From contig JAJZJX010000006.1 in NCBI GenBank assembly GCA_021850985.1, positions 1 through 64,000 of the forward strand: a stretch of DNA of 64,000 nucleotides, given 5' to 3'. This document shows positions 19,602-29,280 of this stretch, in pieces. The stretch is from a bacterium (GTDB taxonomy: Bacteria; SZUA-79; Acidulodesulfobacterales; Acidulodesulfobacteraceae). Position numbers and translations under genes: made by a program. The stretch's first letter is position 1. Each line of letters opens with the position of its first letter. The notes below the pieces were generated by a model. That model was not told where the DNA came from. It searched no databases and was given only the letters and a program-made list of their open reading frames with translations.

Positions 19602-20203
19602 AATGAAGCTCTTCCTTTCAGAAACGCTTTTATATTTAAATCCACCGTTTTTTCGGGCACGTTTTTTTCAATAGTTTTCAGCCAAATATTTTCTTCTATG
19701 TCCGTAAAAACGGATAACGCTCCAATGAGTATAATATTTGAAACTTTGATGTTTCCTATATTTTCAGCAATCAGTTTATCGTTCAAAAGAATCAAAGATT
19801 TAAAATTATCCTTTAAAAGCGATGCGGCGGAATATGTATCGGTAAAATTATTTCCGATTGTATCATTTTTGGTTTTAGAAGTCCACGCAGGAGTTTTGCC
19901 GTCGTTAGACGAAACTATTATCGTATCTTTGTTTGCGAAACTGCCGGTATATCTTAAAGTTTCATAAATATCGAAAGAAAGAATTGCCGTAGCGCTTTTT
20001 TCCGGTATGAGCGGGGAAAATATTTTTTTTCCGAATCTTATATGTGTCGAAACCGAACCTCCTCTCTGCGACATTCCGTGAACTTCAGAGGTTTTAATAT
20101 CCATACCGCTTTCAAATGCCGCGAAACTGATAATCCTGCCGGCAAGTACGACGCCCTGTCCTCCTATTCCGCAAATTAATATGTTTTTAGTTGAATTATC
20201 CAT
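19598..20203 (-). CDS. iorB: Indolepyruvate:ferredoxin oxidoreductase beta subunit
   Basis: ICGIGGQGVVLAGRIIS ... EVHGMSQRGGSVSTHIRFG. Confidence 0.92.
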   Translation of the reverse strand: MDNSTKNILICGIGGQGVVLAGRIISFAAFESGMDIKTSEVHGMSQRGGSVSTHIRFGKKIFSPLIPEKSATAILSFDIYETLRYTGSFANKDTIIVSSNDGKTPAWTSKTKNDTIGNNFTDTYSAASLLKDNFKSLILLNDKLIAENIGNIKVSNIILIGALSVFTDIEENIWLKTIEKNVPEKTVDLNIKAFLKGRASL

Positions 20204-20223
20204 TTATTTTATAAATTTTAATT

Positions 20224-20316
20224 ACGGAAAAGGTGTCAGATTAATTTTCCGCTAAAAACTTGTTATATTAATTTACCTTACTATATGCGGAAAATATAAT
20301 CCGACGCCTTTTCCGT
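20224..20316. repeat. Family A repeat, copy 2
   Basis: acggaaaaggtgtcagattaattttccgc ... gcggaaaatataatccgacgccttttccgt. Confidence 0.75.
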
Positions 20317-20339
20317 ATATTTTCTATTTCAGGATTAAG

Positions 20340-22289
20340 TTATATTTCTTTTATAAAATTAAAAATACATATATCTCTGCATATAGAACATCCTATGCAA
20401 GACGAATCTATAAATGGAACGGGTTTTGCTGCGCCTGTTTTTCCATGGGGCAGGCGTATAGAGGGACACCCAGTCTGCATACACAAATCGCATCCAGTGC
20501 ATCCGTCCGATATTTTAAATTTTTTTCCCGTATCTATCTTTTTGGGATATAATACGCAAGGCCTGTTAGTAATAACGACATTCAGATTGTTTGAATCAAG
20601 CGCTTTTTTTAAAGTTTTAAGCGTTTCATTGTAATCGTAGGGGTCTACGGCGTAAATTTCATCGATGCCTATTCCTTCTATAATTTTTTTAATATCTATT
20701 TTGCATGAAACGGATTGATTAAAGGAGAGGTTTTTCCCCGTTCCCGGATGATCCTGCCCTCCGGTCATCGCCGTAGTGGAGTTGTCCAAAATAATAGCGG
20801 TAAATTTTGCGTTATTATACTTTGCGTCTATGAGAGATGTTATGCCGGAATGAAAAAATGTCGAATCACCCATAATTCCTACGGTTTTTTTATGCGAAGA
20901 TTTTGTAACCGACAAACCTTGCGCGGCGCCGAACGCAAGCCCCATCGAAATACAGCTGTCCATAGCATTAAGAGGCGGAAGAGCTCCAAGGGTATAACAC
21001 CCTATATCGCCCATAACGGGAACTTTTAATTTTTTAAGAGCATAAAATACCGAAGTGTGAGGGCATCCGCTGCACAAAGCCGGAAATCTCGGCGGCAGGG
21101 GATTAGGCAAACTAATGCGCACGTTTTTACCGGCATTTTTTTCTTTATCCGCCGTTTTTTTGTCTTTAAAAAAGCCGGCTTTTTTAAGTCCTGATAATAC
21201 TATGTCGGGATTTAATTCTCCGTCCCTCGGAAAATATTCTTTGCCTTTTAATTCTATGCCGAGCGCTGCGGTTTCGTTTTGGATAAAAGGCTCTAATTCT
21301 TCAATTATAACTATGTTTTTAACATTTTTTACAAAATCTTTAATTAATAAATCCGGAAGCGGATAAGAAAAAGACAGTTTTAAAAAAGAAGCGAAAGGCG
21401 CAATTTCTTTAGCGTATTGATAAGAAATACCGCTTGTAATTATACCGAATTCTTTATCGTTGTATTCAACGGTGTTTAATCCTGAGCCGTTAGAAAAATC
21501 TATAAGCCGTTTCAGCCTTTCTAAAGCTATTTTGTGTCTTTTTCTTGCGTAAACCGGAACCATAACGAATTTTTCTATATCTTTTTTGTAAGTATTTTCC
21601 GTATTTTTTCGTTCTCCGTCAAACGGAAATTTGCCGGAAAAAACGGCGATGCTTCTTGAATGGGATATTCTCGTAACGGTTCTTAAAATAACCGGAGTGT
21701 CGAATTCTTCGCTTACGTCGAAAGCTTTTGAAGTAAAGTCTAAACATTCCTGGCTGTCCGAAGGTTCGAACATAGGTATTTTGGCAAATTTTGAATAAAG
21801 CCTGTTGTCCTGTTCGTTTTGGGAACTGTGCATTCCGGGATCGTCGGCGGTAACTACGACTAATCCTCCTCTTACTCCAGTAAGCGCAAGAGTCATAAGA
21901 GGGTCGGAAGCGACGTTTAATCCGACGTGTTTAGTCGTAAACATTGCCCTTTTACGACCTATAGACGTTCCTGCGGCTATTTCTAACGCTGTTTTTTCAT
22001 TGATAGACCAGTTTACTATTGCGCCGCTGTTTAATTTAGATAAATAAGGAAGTATTTCCGAACTCGGCGTTCCTGGGTAGCCGACGGCCGTATAAACGCC
22101 TGCTTTTGCACCGCCTAAAGCTATTGCTTCATTTCCGGTAAGAAGTAATTTTGAAAAGTCTAAAGTTTTATTATGCAAAAAAATACGTCCGTATTTATTA
22201 TTTACGTTATATATTTTTATACAGCAATATACAATATAGAAGATGCACAAAAAAATAAAGGAAAAACAAAGAAATATATATAATCGCAT
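20340..22289 (-). CDS. iorA: Indolepyruvate:ferredoxin oxidoreductase alpha subunit (true start probably downstream of ORF start)
   Basis: LLTGNEAIALGGAKAGVYTAVGYPGTPSSEI; TPP-binding GDIGCYTLG; C-terminal CTGCDLCMQTGCP/CIGCSICRDIC ferredoxin clusters. Confidence 0.93.
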   Translation of the reverse strand: MRLYIFLCFSFIFLCIFYIVYCCIKIYNVNNKYGRIFLHNKTLDFSKLLLTGNEAIALGGAKAGVYTAVGYPGTPSSEILPYLSKLNSGAIVNWSINEKTALEIAAGTSIGRKRAMFTTKHVGLNVASDPLMTLALTGVRGGLVVVTADDPGMHSSQNEQDNRLYSKFAKIPMFEPSDSQECLDFTSKAFDVSEEFDTPVILRTVTRISHSRSIAVFSGKFPFDGERKNTENTYKKDIEKFVMVPVYARKRHKIALERLKRLIDFSNGSGLNTVEYNDKEFGIITSGISYQYAKEIAPFASFLKLSFSYPLPDLLIKDFVKNVKNIVIIEELEPFIQNETAALGIELKGKEYFPRDGELNPDIVLSGLKKAGFFKDKKTADKEKNAGKNVRISLPNPLPPRFPALCSGCPHTSVFYALKKLKVPVMGDIGCYTLGALPPLNAMDSCISMGLAFGAAQGLSVTKSSHKKTVGIMGDSTFFHSGITSLIDAKYNNAKFTAIILDNSTTAMTGGQDHPGTGKNLSFNQSVSCKIDIKKIIEGIGIDEIYAVDPYDYNETLKTLKKALDSNNLNVVITNRPCVLYPKKIDTGKKFKISDGCTGCDLCMQTGCPSIRLPHGKTGAAKPVPFIDSSCIGCSICRDICIFNFIKEI

Positions 22290-22356
22290 ATTTTACAGAC
22301 AAAAAAAATAACTGCCTGCAGTATGTATAAAATATATGGATATATATAATGACAAA

Positions 22357-22457
22357 AGAGTAATCCGATTAAATACGCGCACCTTGAATCGATACCGTTG
22401 CTTTCTTTCGAACCTGGCGGGGTTTTCGGTCTTAATGCCGTACCGTCGGATTACTCT
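22357..22457 (-). ncRNA. ffs: Small bacterial signal recognition particle RNA (4.5S-type)
   Basis: Reverse strand: agagtaatccgacggtacggcattaagaccgaaaaccccgccaggttcgaaagaaagcaacggtatcgattcaaggtgcgcgtatttaatcggattactct; SRP domain IV core gccagg..gaaag..agcaacggt and complementary ends. Confidence 0.82.
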
Positions 22458-22500
22458 ATAAGATTATAACATAGGCGCAAGGTTTTAAAAAGCATTATTT

Positions 22501-22755
22501 TTAATCGTGATGAAGAAATTTGTCGTCCTGAACCTTGTCGTGTTTTCTTATATATTCCATAAGCATTGCGGCATGCTCTTTTTCTTCGTCCCTGTTATGC
22601 GCAAGAATATGTTTTAATTCTTCGTCCGCCGTATATTCAAATCTCTCCTGATACCAGTTAATTGCTTGAAATTCTTCAATAAGCGATTGCCTTGCCATTT
22701 CTAAATTTCTGGTTTCTTCGCTTAAAGCGTCGTCCAAATGGTGTTCTTCGCACAT
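22501..22755 (-). CDS. Encapsulated-ferritin-like (EncFtn family) ferritin-like protein
   Basis: ALSEETRNLEMARQSLIEEFQAINWYQERFEYTADEELKHILAHNRDEEKEHAAMLMEYIRKHD matches the EncFtn signature. Confidence 0.85.
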   Translation of the reverse strand: MCEEHHLDDALSEETRNLEMARQSLIEEFQAINWYQERFEYTADEELKHILAHNRDEEKEHAAMLMEYIRKHDKVQDDKFLHHD

Positions 22756-22901
22756 TTTGCCGTCCCCCTTAATAATTGATTAATATGATTAATCGGTTAT
22801 ATTAAATTCAATAAATTATTTCGTTTTTACAATTATAGCAGAACACTGCATAAATTAAAAGCCGCCTTGAAAAAAACGTTTCAATCGTATAATATTATTA
22901 T

Positions 22902-23393
22902 ATGGAAAAAGAAAAAAAAATTCTTTTAGCGGTTGATCTAAATTTTGAAACGGGATTCGTGCTTTCTTCTGCGGCATCTTTTTTCAGGGAATCCGCAGCG
23001 AAATTTCAAATACTGCACGTTATCCCTTACGATATTTTTTCTTTTTCCGGCAAAAAAAATTCTATAAAATCAAAAGCGGAGGAAGTGCATAAATCTATAG
23101 AGGATAAATTAAAAGAATCCGGCTTGTATTATTTAAATTATGAGATATTCGTATATACCGGCAATCCGCAGGAAGAGATTATAAATTTTGCAAAAAAAAA
23201 CGCTTCCGATATAATTGCGGTCGGAACTCATCAAAGAGTCGGAATTAAAGAGATAGTATCAGGTTCCGTTTCATTTTACGTCGCCAAACATTCCGTGTGT
23301 CCGGTGCTTTTAATTCCGCTTAAAAATACGTTGAAATTAACTGCAAAAGAGCTGATAAAAGAATCCGCCCTGTCTTTAATAAACCCTTCCTGA
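22902..23393 (+). CDS. Universal stress protein UspA family
   Basis: ILLAVDLNFETGFVLSSA ... VGTHQRVGIKEIVSGSVSFYVAKHSVCPVLLIP. Confidence 0.85.
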   Translation: MEKEKKILLAVDLNFETGFVLSSAASFFRESAAKFQILHVIPYDIFSFSGKKNSIKSKAEEVHKSIEDKLKESGLYYLNYEIFVYTGNPQEEIINFAKKNASDIIAVGTHQRVGIKEIVSGSVSFYVAKHSVCPVLLIPLKNTLKLTAKELIKESALSLINPS

Positions 23394-23405
23394 CGCGATG
23401 TCTAT

Positions 23406-25241
23406 ATGATTCTTATTTATGATTTTAAAATACCGGCGGAAACTAAAAATCCTAAAATTGCCGGATTGGAAAAAGAAGAAGAAATTTTTCGGGATTATTT
23501 TTTGAAATATTTTAACGAAAAATTTTCAGAGAAAATAAACGATATTAATATTAAAGATTTTATAAGCAAAATAAAAATAATTAAAAAATCTCTCGATTTT
23601 AGGCAAAAAGAACCGAAAAACGTTTATAAGGTTTTAGTAAAATTAGATTTTTCGGGTAAATTTTCAGGTAAAGACGAAGACGAAATTATAAATATTTTAG
23701 ACGGTATAGATATAAAAGCAAGAAAAGCAAAGGACGAAGAAGAAAAACTTTTTTATGGAGAAAATTCGTTAGATTTTGATAACGTAAAGCAAAATAAAGA
23801 TAGCGGGAAAACCTATCAATATAAAAATAAAACAAAAAAAAATAACTCCGGTAAACCTGCGGTTTTAATAACAGGCATGGGTCCTGCGGGTATTTTTGCC
23901 GCGGTGTATTTATTGAAACAAGGTATAAAACCTGTTTTGATAGAAAAAGGAAAATGCGTAGAAGAAAGGATAAAAGACGTTGACGCATTGATGAATAAAG
24001 GAAAATTTAGCAAAAAAAGCAACGTTGTTTTTGGGGAAGGCGGAGCTGGAACTTTTTCGGACGGAAAATTAACGACGAGAAAAAACGATGCGGCGGTATC
24101 TTTCGTTTTAAATTTTTTGGTAAAAATGGGTGCGGATAAAAAAATTCTTGTGGAGCATAAACCGCATGTGGGCAGCGATATTCTAATCGATATACTCAAA
24201 AATACAAGAAATTATCTTATAAACGGCGGAGCGGAAGTATTTTTTGAAGAAGAATTGAAAGATTTTGAAACAGATGATAAGAGCAGCATAGTTTGCGCGG
24301 TAACCGACAAAAGAAAAATTCCTGCCGATTTTTTAATTTTAGCCTCAGGTTCTAACAGCTTAGGCACTTATGAAATGCTGAAAAATAAAAAAGTATTTTT
24401 AGAAAATAAACCTTTTGCCGTAGGATTCAGGATAGAGCATAAAAGAGAATTTATAGATTCTCTGTTTTTTAAAGGCGGCAGAGAAGAAAACGATTTAAAA
24501 TTCAGCGGAGTGTATTATAATATTTCGTCTAAGCAATACGGCGGTTATTCTTTTTGCATGTGTCCGGGCGGAGTAGTTATAAATTCCAGTTCAGGCGAAA
24601 ATATTCTTTCGGTTAACGGAATGAGCTATTCAAACCGCGATATGGAAAATTCTAACAGCGCTATCGTAGCAGCCGTCAGGGCAGATACGATAGCGCTGTT
24701 AGAAAAAAATGAGTATTGTTTGGACGGCGGTTTTCTATCATTTAGAAAAGACTTAGAAATTAAAGCCTTTAACGCAGGCGGAGGGGGCTACGGCGCGCCT
24801 TATCAATACACGCCTGAATATATAGCGGACGTAATAGGCAAAACAAAAACAGAAACAGAAACGGGATTTAATTTTAATTCCTTTTTCAAATCCGATAACG
24901 GTTTTAAAAGGAAAAATCAGATTCCTAATCCTTCATATAAACCGTCGGTAAAATATTTTAACTTGTTCGAACTTGTACCCGATTTTATTAATCGTTCTAT
25001 TGCAGGCTCTCTTATGGAATTTGAAAAGAAATATAAGGGATTTGTTTCAAATTCGGTTTTAACAGCGATAGAGACCGGAACGTCGTCTGCCGTTAGAATT
25101 AAAAGAGGCAATGATTACGAATCTATATCGGTAAAAGGTCTGTATCCTTGCGGAGAAGGTTCGGGCTATTCGGGAGGCATAATAACAAGCGCTATAGACG
25201 GTATAAAATGCGCATCTGCCGTAGCAGAAAAATTTTTTTAA
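23406..25241 (+). CDS. FAD-dependent (NAD(P)/FAD) dehydrogenase-like oxidoreductase
   Basis: VLITGMGPAGIFAAVYLLKQGIKPVLIEKG; VFGEGGAGTFSDGKLTTR; GLYPCGEGSGYSGGIITSAIDGIKCA. Confidence 0.9.
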   Translation: MILIYDFKIPAETKNPKIAGLEKEEEIFRDYFLKYFNEKFSEKINDINIKDFISKIKIIKKSLDFRQKEPKNVYKVLVKLDFSGKFSGKDEDEIINILDGIDIKARKAKDEEEKLFYGENSLDFDNVKQNKDSGKTYQYKNKTKKNNSGKPAVLITGMGPAGIFAAVYLLKQGIKPVLIEKGKCVEERIKDVDALMNKGKFSKKSNVVFGEGGAGTFSDGKLTTRKNDAAVSFVLNFLVKMGADKKILVEHKPHVGSDILIDILKNTRNYLINGGAEVFFEEELKDFETDDKSSIVCAVTDKRKIPADFLILASGSNSLGTYEMLKNKKVFLENKPFAVGFRIEHKREFIDSLFFKGGREENDLKFSGVYYNISSKQYGGYSFCMCPGGVVINSSSGENILSVNGMSYSNRDMENSNSAIVAAVRADTIALLEKNEYCLDGGFLSFRKDLEIKAFNAGGGGYGAPYQYTPEYIADVIGKTKTETETGFNFNSFFKSDNGFKRKNQIPNPSYKPSVKYFNLFELVPDFINRSIAGSLMEFEKKYKGFVSNSVLTAIETGTSSAVRIKRGNDYESISVKGLYPCGEGSGYSGGIITSAIDGIKCASAVAEKFF

Positions 25242-25369
25242 AAATAATCAAAAATATAATAAAAACTCTTGCAATAAATTTTACAAAAATATAAAATCTT
25301 ATTAAATCGAAATTATTTTTTATATAATATTATAAAATTATAATTACTAAACTCATATTTTAAAAGCGG

Positions 25370-26086
25370 GTGCTTTATATGAAATTTTTATCAAGCGGCG
25401 AATACAAGAAATTAATCGACGAAATCAACGAACTTAAGAAAAAAAACGGCGAACTTGAAGTTTCTTTAAAACGGAAAGACGCCGATAACGCTTCGGCGAT
25501 AGACGGATACAAAAAAGAAATCGAGTCTTTAAGGATGAAAGCAGCTTCGCTTGAAGAAGATATCCGCAGCAAGGATAATCTATTAAACTCATGCGCAAAC
25601 GATTCCGAAGAACTTCCAAAAATCAACGAGCAGTTTAATCAGTTCAAATCAAAATGCCTTGAATCGAAAATCGGAATTAAAAATTTCGTAGATTCGCTAA
25701 CCCATATGTATTCAAGTTCTTTTTCTACGCTGGAAAAGACTTACCAGGATTCCGTAGAGCTTTATAAGCTGACTCTTTTTACCGATGAAATTTTAAGCGC
25801 GATAGTGTCTATTACCGACCAGATTAATCTGCTGGCGTTGAATGCCGCTATTGAAGCCGCAAGAGCGGGAGAAGCAGGAAGAGGGTTTGCCGTCGTTGCT
25901 GACGAAGTCAGAAAATTATCCGAAAAATCGTCAAGTTCTACTAAAGAAATATCCAACGTTCTTTTTGGAATAAGAAAAGTCAGCGCCAAGCTTAACGATA
26001 CGCTAAGAATAGACAGCAAGATGAACGAAGGACTTATGAAAACTATTAAAAATATTGACGGTAAAGTCAACGATATATGCGTTTAG
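25370..26086 (+). CDS. Short soluble methyl-accepting chemotaxis (MCP signaling-domain) protein
   Basis: [47 protein letters not shown]; no TM or HAMP seen. Confidence 0.88.
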   Translation: MLYMKFLSSGEYKKLIDEINELKKKNGELEVSLKRKDADNASAIDGYKKEIESLRMKAASLEEDIRSKDNLLNSCANDSEELPKINEQFNQFKSKCLESKIGIKNFVDSLTHMYSSSFSTLEKTYQDSVELYKLTLFTDEILSAIVSITDQINLLALNAAIEAARAGEAGRGFAVVADEVRKLSEKSSSSTKEISNVLFGIRKVSAKLNDTLRIDSKMNEGLMKTIKNIDGKVNDICV

Positions 26087-26128
26087 CATCAAGTATATTA
26101 TAAATTTATTATAAGAGGTATTCTAACC

Positions 26129-26890
26129 ATGGTGTCAGAAGTATTATACGAATCTCCAAATCATAAGTTCGTTTATATAGGAAAAGATGCCGACAGACCG
26201 GATTATATAATTGATACAAACCAGTATCTGCTCGTTCACGATAAAGTAGCGACGATTATGGATCCCGGAGGAATAGAAATGTTTTCTTCGGTTTCTTCAG
26301 CTTTTGCCGGAGAAGTAAGGATGTCGGACGTAAAATTTATATTCTGCTCGCATCAGGATCCGGACGTAAATTCCTCGCTTGCTTTATGGCTTTCGATTAC
26401 CGATTCAAAAGTTATTATAGAAAGGATTTGGTCGACTTTCATTACACATTATGGAGCAAGACCGGAAAATATGATAATGATTGATGACGGTAATACCGTA
26501 AAGTTAAACATGACCAAAGATTACGCTTTCGATATTATTCCGGCACATTATCTTCATTCGCCGGGACAGCTTAATTTATACGACCCGATATCAAAAATAC
26601 TTTTTACCGGAGATATAGGAGCCGCATTGCTGCCGAAGGAAGATTTGAAAGGCAAAAGAAAACCTAACGTTTTTGTACAGGATTTCGATTCTCATATAAA
26701 ATATATGGAATATTTTCACAAAAGATGGATGCCTTCTAACGAACCCAAAAAAGTATGGATAGATAGAGTGTCGAAATTAGATATAGAAATTCTGGCCCCG
26801 CAGCACGGTCTTCTTTTTAAAGGAAAAGATATGATAAACAGGTTTTTAAACTGGTTCGACGGTTTAAACGTAGGACTTTATTCTAAATAA
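26129..26890 (+). CDS. MBL-fold oxygen-binding diiron (ODP/flavodiiron-like) protein
   Basis: FIFCSHQDPDVNSSLALWLS, LHSPGQLNLYDPISKILFTGDIGAALLP, EILAPQHGLLFKG; no flavodoxin domain. Confidence 0.85.
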   Translation: MVSEVLYESPNHKFVYIGKDADRPDYIIDTNQYLLVHDKVATIMDPGGIEMFSSVSSAFAGEVRMSDVKFIFCSHQDPDVNSSLALWLSITDSKVIIERIWSTFITHYGARPENMIMIDDGNTVKLNMTKDYAFDIIPAHYLHSPGQLNLYDPISKILFTGDIGAALLPKEDLKGKRKPNVFVQDFDSHIKYMEYFHKRWMPSNEPKKVWIDRVSKLDIEILAPQHGLLFKGKDMINRFLNWFDGLNVGLYSK

Positions 26891-26989
26891 ATATAGAAAA
26901 ATTTAAAATAATAACTTATAAAATTATAAAATATTTGGCAATGTAAAACTGTACTATAAGTTATAAAAAATTTTTTAAAATTTATATAC

Positions 26990-27021
26990 GGGAGCCGGAT
27001 TTAAAGTCCGACTCCCTTTTT
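26990..27021 (+). terminator. Rho-independent-like terminator after ODP gene
   Basis: gggagccgga tttaaag tccgactccc ttttt. Confidence 0.8.
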
Positions 27022-27058
27022 ACGTTTTATAATATATGCATGGGTATGGATCGCTTTT

Positions 27059-27697
27059 ATGACGAACCGAATATTGCTTAATAATTACGGCGACGATTTC
27101 GATTCTTTGGCTCCTGCTATAGAAGCCGTTATTTTTGCTTCTGAAGAACCGGTTCCGTTAAAGAAATTAACGGATTTATTTAAAGTAAAAAAAGAAGAAA
27201 TATTAAAAGCCGTTGAATCGATAAAACTGGAATTTAACGAGAAATCGAATCACGGAATATACCTTTCCGTAAACGATAACGGTATAAGTTTTAAGACTAA
27301 GCCCGAATATTTCGATGCAATATCCGGCAGTTTGGAGATAAAACCTATAAAATTTACCGGTCCCCAGCTTGAAACGCTTTCTATTATAGCTTATAAGCAG
27401 CCGGTTACCAAAAATGAAATAGACGCCGTAAGGGGATTCGATTCATCCGGCACCCTAAAATTTCTTCTTGAAAAAAACCTTATTAAAGTCGCGGGAAGAA
27501 AAGAGATAGTGGGAAGACCGCTGATATATAAAACCAGCGATTATTTTCTGGAAGTTTTTAGTCTTAAAAATCTTAAAGATTTGCCTTCCGTCAAAGAAAT
27601 GGACGATTTTGGCAGGAAAAGCGTGTTAGAAGCGCTGAACGGCAATGATAACGGCTCCAACGACGAAACGAAGGAAGAACCGGCTTTGTTTGAATAG
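27059..27697 (+). CDS. scpB: Segregation and condensation protein B
   Basis: AIEAVIFASEEPVPLKKL; ETLSIIAYKQPVTKNEIDAVRG; GRPLIYKTSDYFLEVF. Confidence 0.94.
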   Translation: MTNRILLNNYGDDFDSLAPAIEAVIFASEEPVPLKKLTDLFKVKKEEILKAVESIKLEFNEKSNHGIYLSVNDNGISFKTKPEYFDAISGSLEIKPIKFTGPQLETLSIIAYKQPVTKNEIDAVRGFDSSGTLKFLLEKNLIKVAGRKEIVGRPLIYKTSDYFLEVFSLKNLKDLPSVKEMDDFGRKSVLEALNGNDNGSNDETKEEPALFE

Positions 27698-27899
27698 TTT
27701 TTATTTTTAAAGTGTTTTTGCTTATATGTTTTATGAATGTTTTAGCAGGATTAAATTTTTTAAAAGTTTCTTGGCTTATAATAATGACCGCATAAATTTG
27801 TGGTATAATTAATTAACAAATATAAATTTACGCCGCTAATTAAATATATAATACAATAAATAATATAAATAATATAAAAATTTTAACAGGAGGAAAAAA

Positions 27900-28550
27900 T
27901 TGAAAAAGATTGCGCCTTCGATATTATCGGGCGATTTATTAAATCTTTCCGAAGAGATAAAACGACTTGAAGAAGCCGGCGTAGATTTTTTACATATAGA
28001 TATTATGGACGGCATATTCGTTCCCAATATTACCGCTGGATGGAATATCGTGGAGGCAATTAAAAACCGTACCGATATTCCTTTAGACGTTCATTTAATG
28101 ATAGACCGTCCGGAAAGATATATAGAACAGTTTGTCAAAAGCGGCGCAGATATATTAACGGTTCATTTTGAAGGCACTACGCATCTTCACAGAGTAGTCG
28201 AAAGAATCAGGGAGTTGGAAGCAAGCCCCGGAGTAGCGATAAACCCGTCAACGCCGGTGGATTTTTTAAGCGAGATACTCAACGACGTAGACCTCGTTCT
28301 TATTATGTCCGTCGATCCCGGCTTCAGCGGACAGGAATTTATATATTCTGCTTTGTTCAAAATCGAGAAACTTCACTGCATAATACAGGAAAGAGAACTT
28401 CAAACCCAAATTGAAGTGGACGGCGGTATAAAAGTAATAAACATAGCCGAAGCGGCTAATTCAGGCGCTGATATTATAGTAAGCGGCTCAGGAATACTTG
28501 GAACTAAAAATTATATCGAAACTATAAACGAAATGCGCGAAAGAATTTAA
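27900..28550 (+). CDS. rpe: Ribulose-phosphate 3-epimerase (TTG start)
   Basis: IAPSILSGDLLNLSEEI, HIDIMDGIFVPNITAG, SVDPGFSGQEFI, VDGGIKVIN. Confidence 0.96.
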   Translation: MKKIAPSILSGDLLNLSEEIKRLEEAGVDFLHIDIMDGIFVPNITAGWNIVEAIKNRTDIPLDVHLMIDRPERYIEQFVKSGADILTVHFEGTTHLHRVVERIRELEASPGVAINPSTPVDFLSEILNDVDLVLIMSVDPGFSGQEFIYSALFKIEKLHCIIQERELQTQIEVDGGIKVINIAEAANSGADIIVSGSGILGTKNYIETINEMRERI

Positions 28551-28821
28551 AAAAGAATAGATGCCGGATTTTATTTTCCGCATAAAAAACAGCCGATTAA
28601 TGCTGAAAATTGTTTGCGTCCAATTTGTTACGGGGACAGAATTGTATTCCGTCCGCGTATTTAGATAATCAGGCACCTTTTCCTGACGGTTTCCGTCGGC
28701 AATGAACAGTATATTAATTTTAATCAAAAGCTGACATTTCTATTTTGCCTTGACAAAAAACAAAAAAATAATGGAAAAAAAATAAAATAAGTAATATAAT
28801 AATAATTTATACACTTCATTT

Positions 28822-28898
28822 CGGGACGTAGCGCAGCTCGGTAGCGCACTTGCTTCGGGAGCAAGGGGTCGCTGGTTCAAATCCAGTCGTCCCGACCA
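28822..28898 (+). tRNA. tRNA-Pro (anticodon CGG), CCA encoded
   Basis: cgggacg...cgtcccg acceptor stem; anticodon arm cttgc ttcggga gcaag; ggttcaaatcc T-arm. Confidence 0.95.
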
Positions 28899-28900
28899 TT
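28848..28900 (+). repeat. attL-like direct repeat (3' part of tRNA-Pro)
   Basis: 53 bp repeated at 30629-30681 with two mismatches. Confidence 0.85.
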
Positions 28901-29046
28901 CAAAACCGCAGTAAATAAGCAGTTTCAGCAACATTCCGCTTGACAGCAATATGAATCTGGATGTAAAATTATGAATGAAAATGAGGCAAAATGTAAAAAT
29001 TTTACTACTTATTTACTACCATTACTACCTTTAAGAGGAGTAGAAA

Positions 29047-29280
29047 ATGGCTTCTATTTACCGCAAGAAAGGCAACGATATCTGGTATTACAGCATAACC
29101 TACGGGGGCAAAAGATATCAGGGAACCACTAAAACCACCGACAAACAATCCGCAAAACTAATTGCAGAGGCAAAGCAAACCGACATAGCGCGGGAAAAGA
29201 ACTACCTGCCGGCTTTAAAAAAGACGGTAGTAAGATTTACTACCCTTAGGGATAAATATCTTAACTCCGACAGTGTTTGA
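29047..29280 (+). pseudogene. Truncated tyrosine recombinase/integrase, N-terminal arm DNA-binding domain only
   Basis: MASIYRKKGNDIWYYSITYGGKRYQGTTKTTDKQSAKLIAEAKQTDIAREKN; no catalytic domain follows in any frame. Confidence 0.75.

Noticed and set aside
20340-22289. N-terminal TM segment of IorA as a genuine domain
   Set aside because: The extension before LLTGNEAIALGG looks like upstream AT-rich DNA read through; the start is probably further in
28740-28949. Minus ORF containing GRLDLNQRPLAPEASALPSCATSRNE
   Set aside because: Antisense of tRNA-Pro; a common spurious tRNA-antisense translation
29047-29280. TGA at the end of the integrase fragment as a second Sec codon
   Set aside because: Frame after the TGA hits further stops within a few codons and shows no integrase similarity
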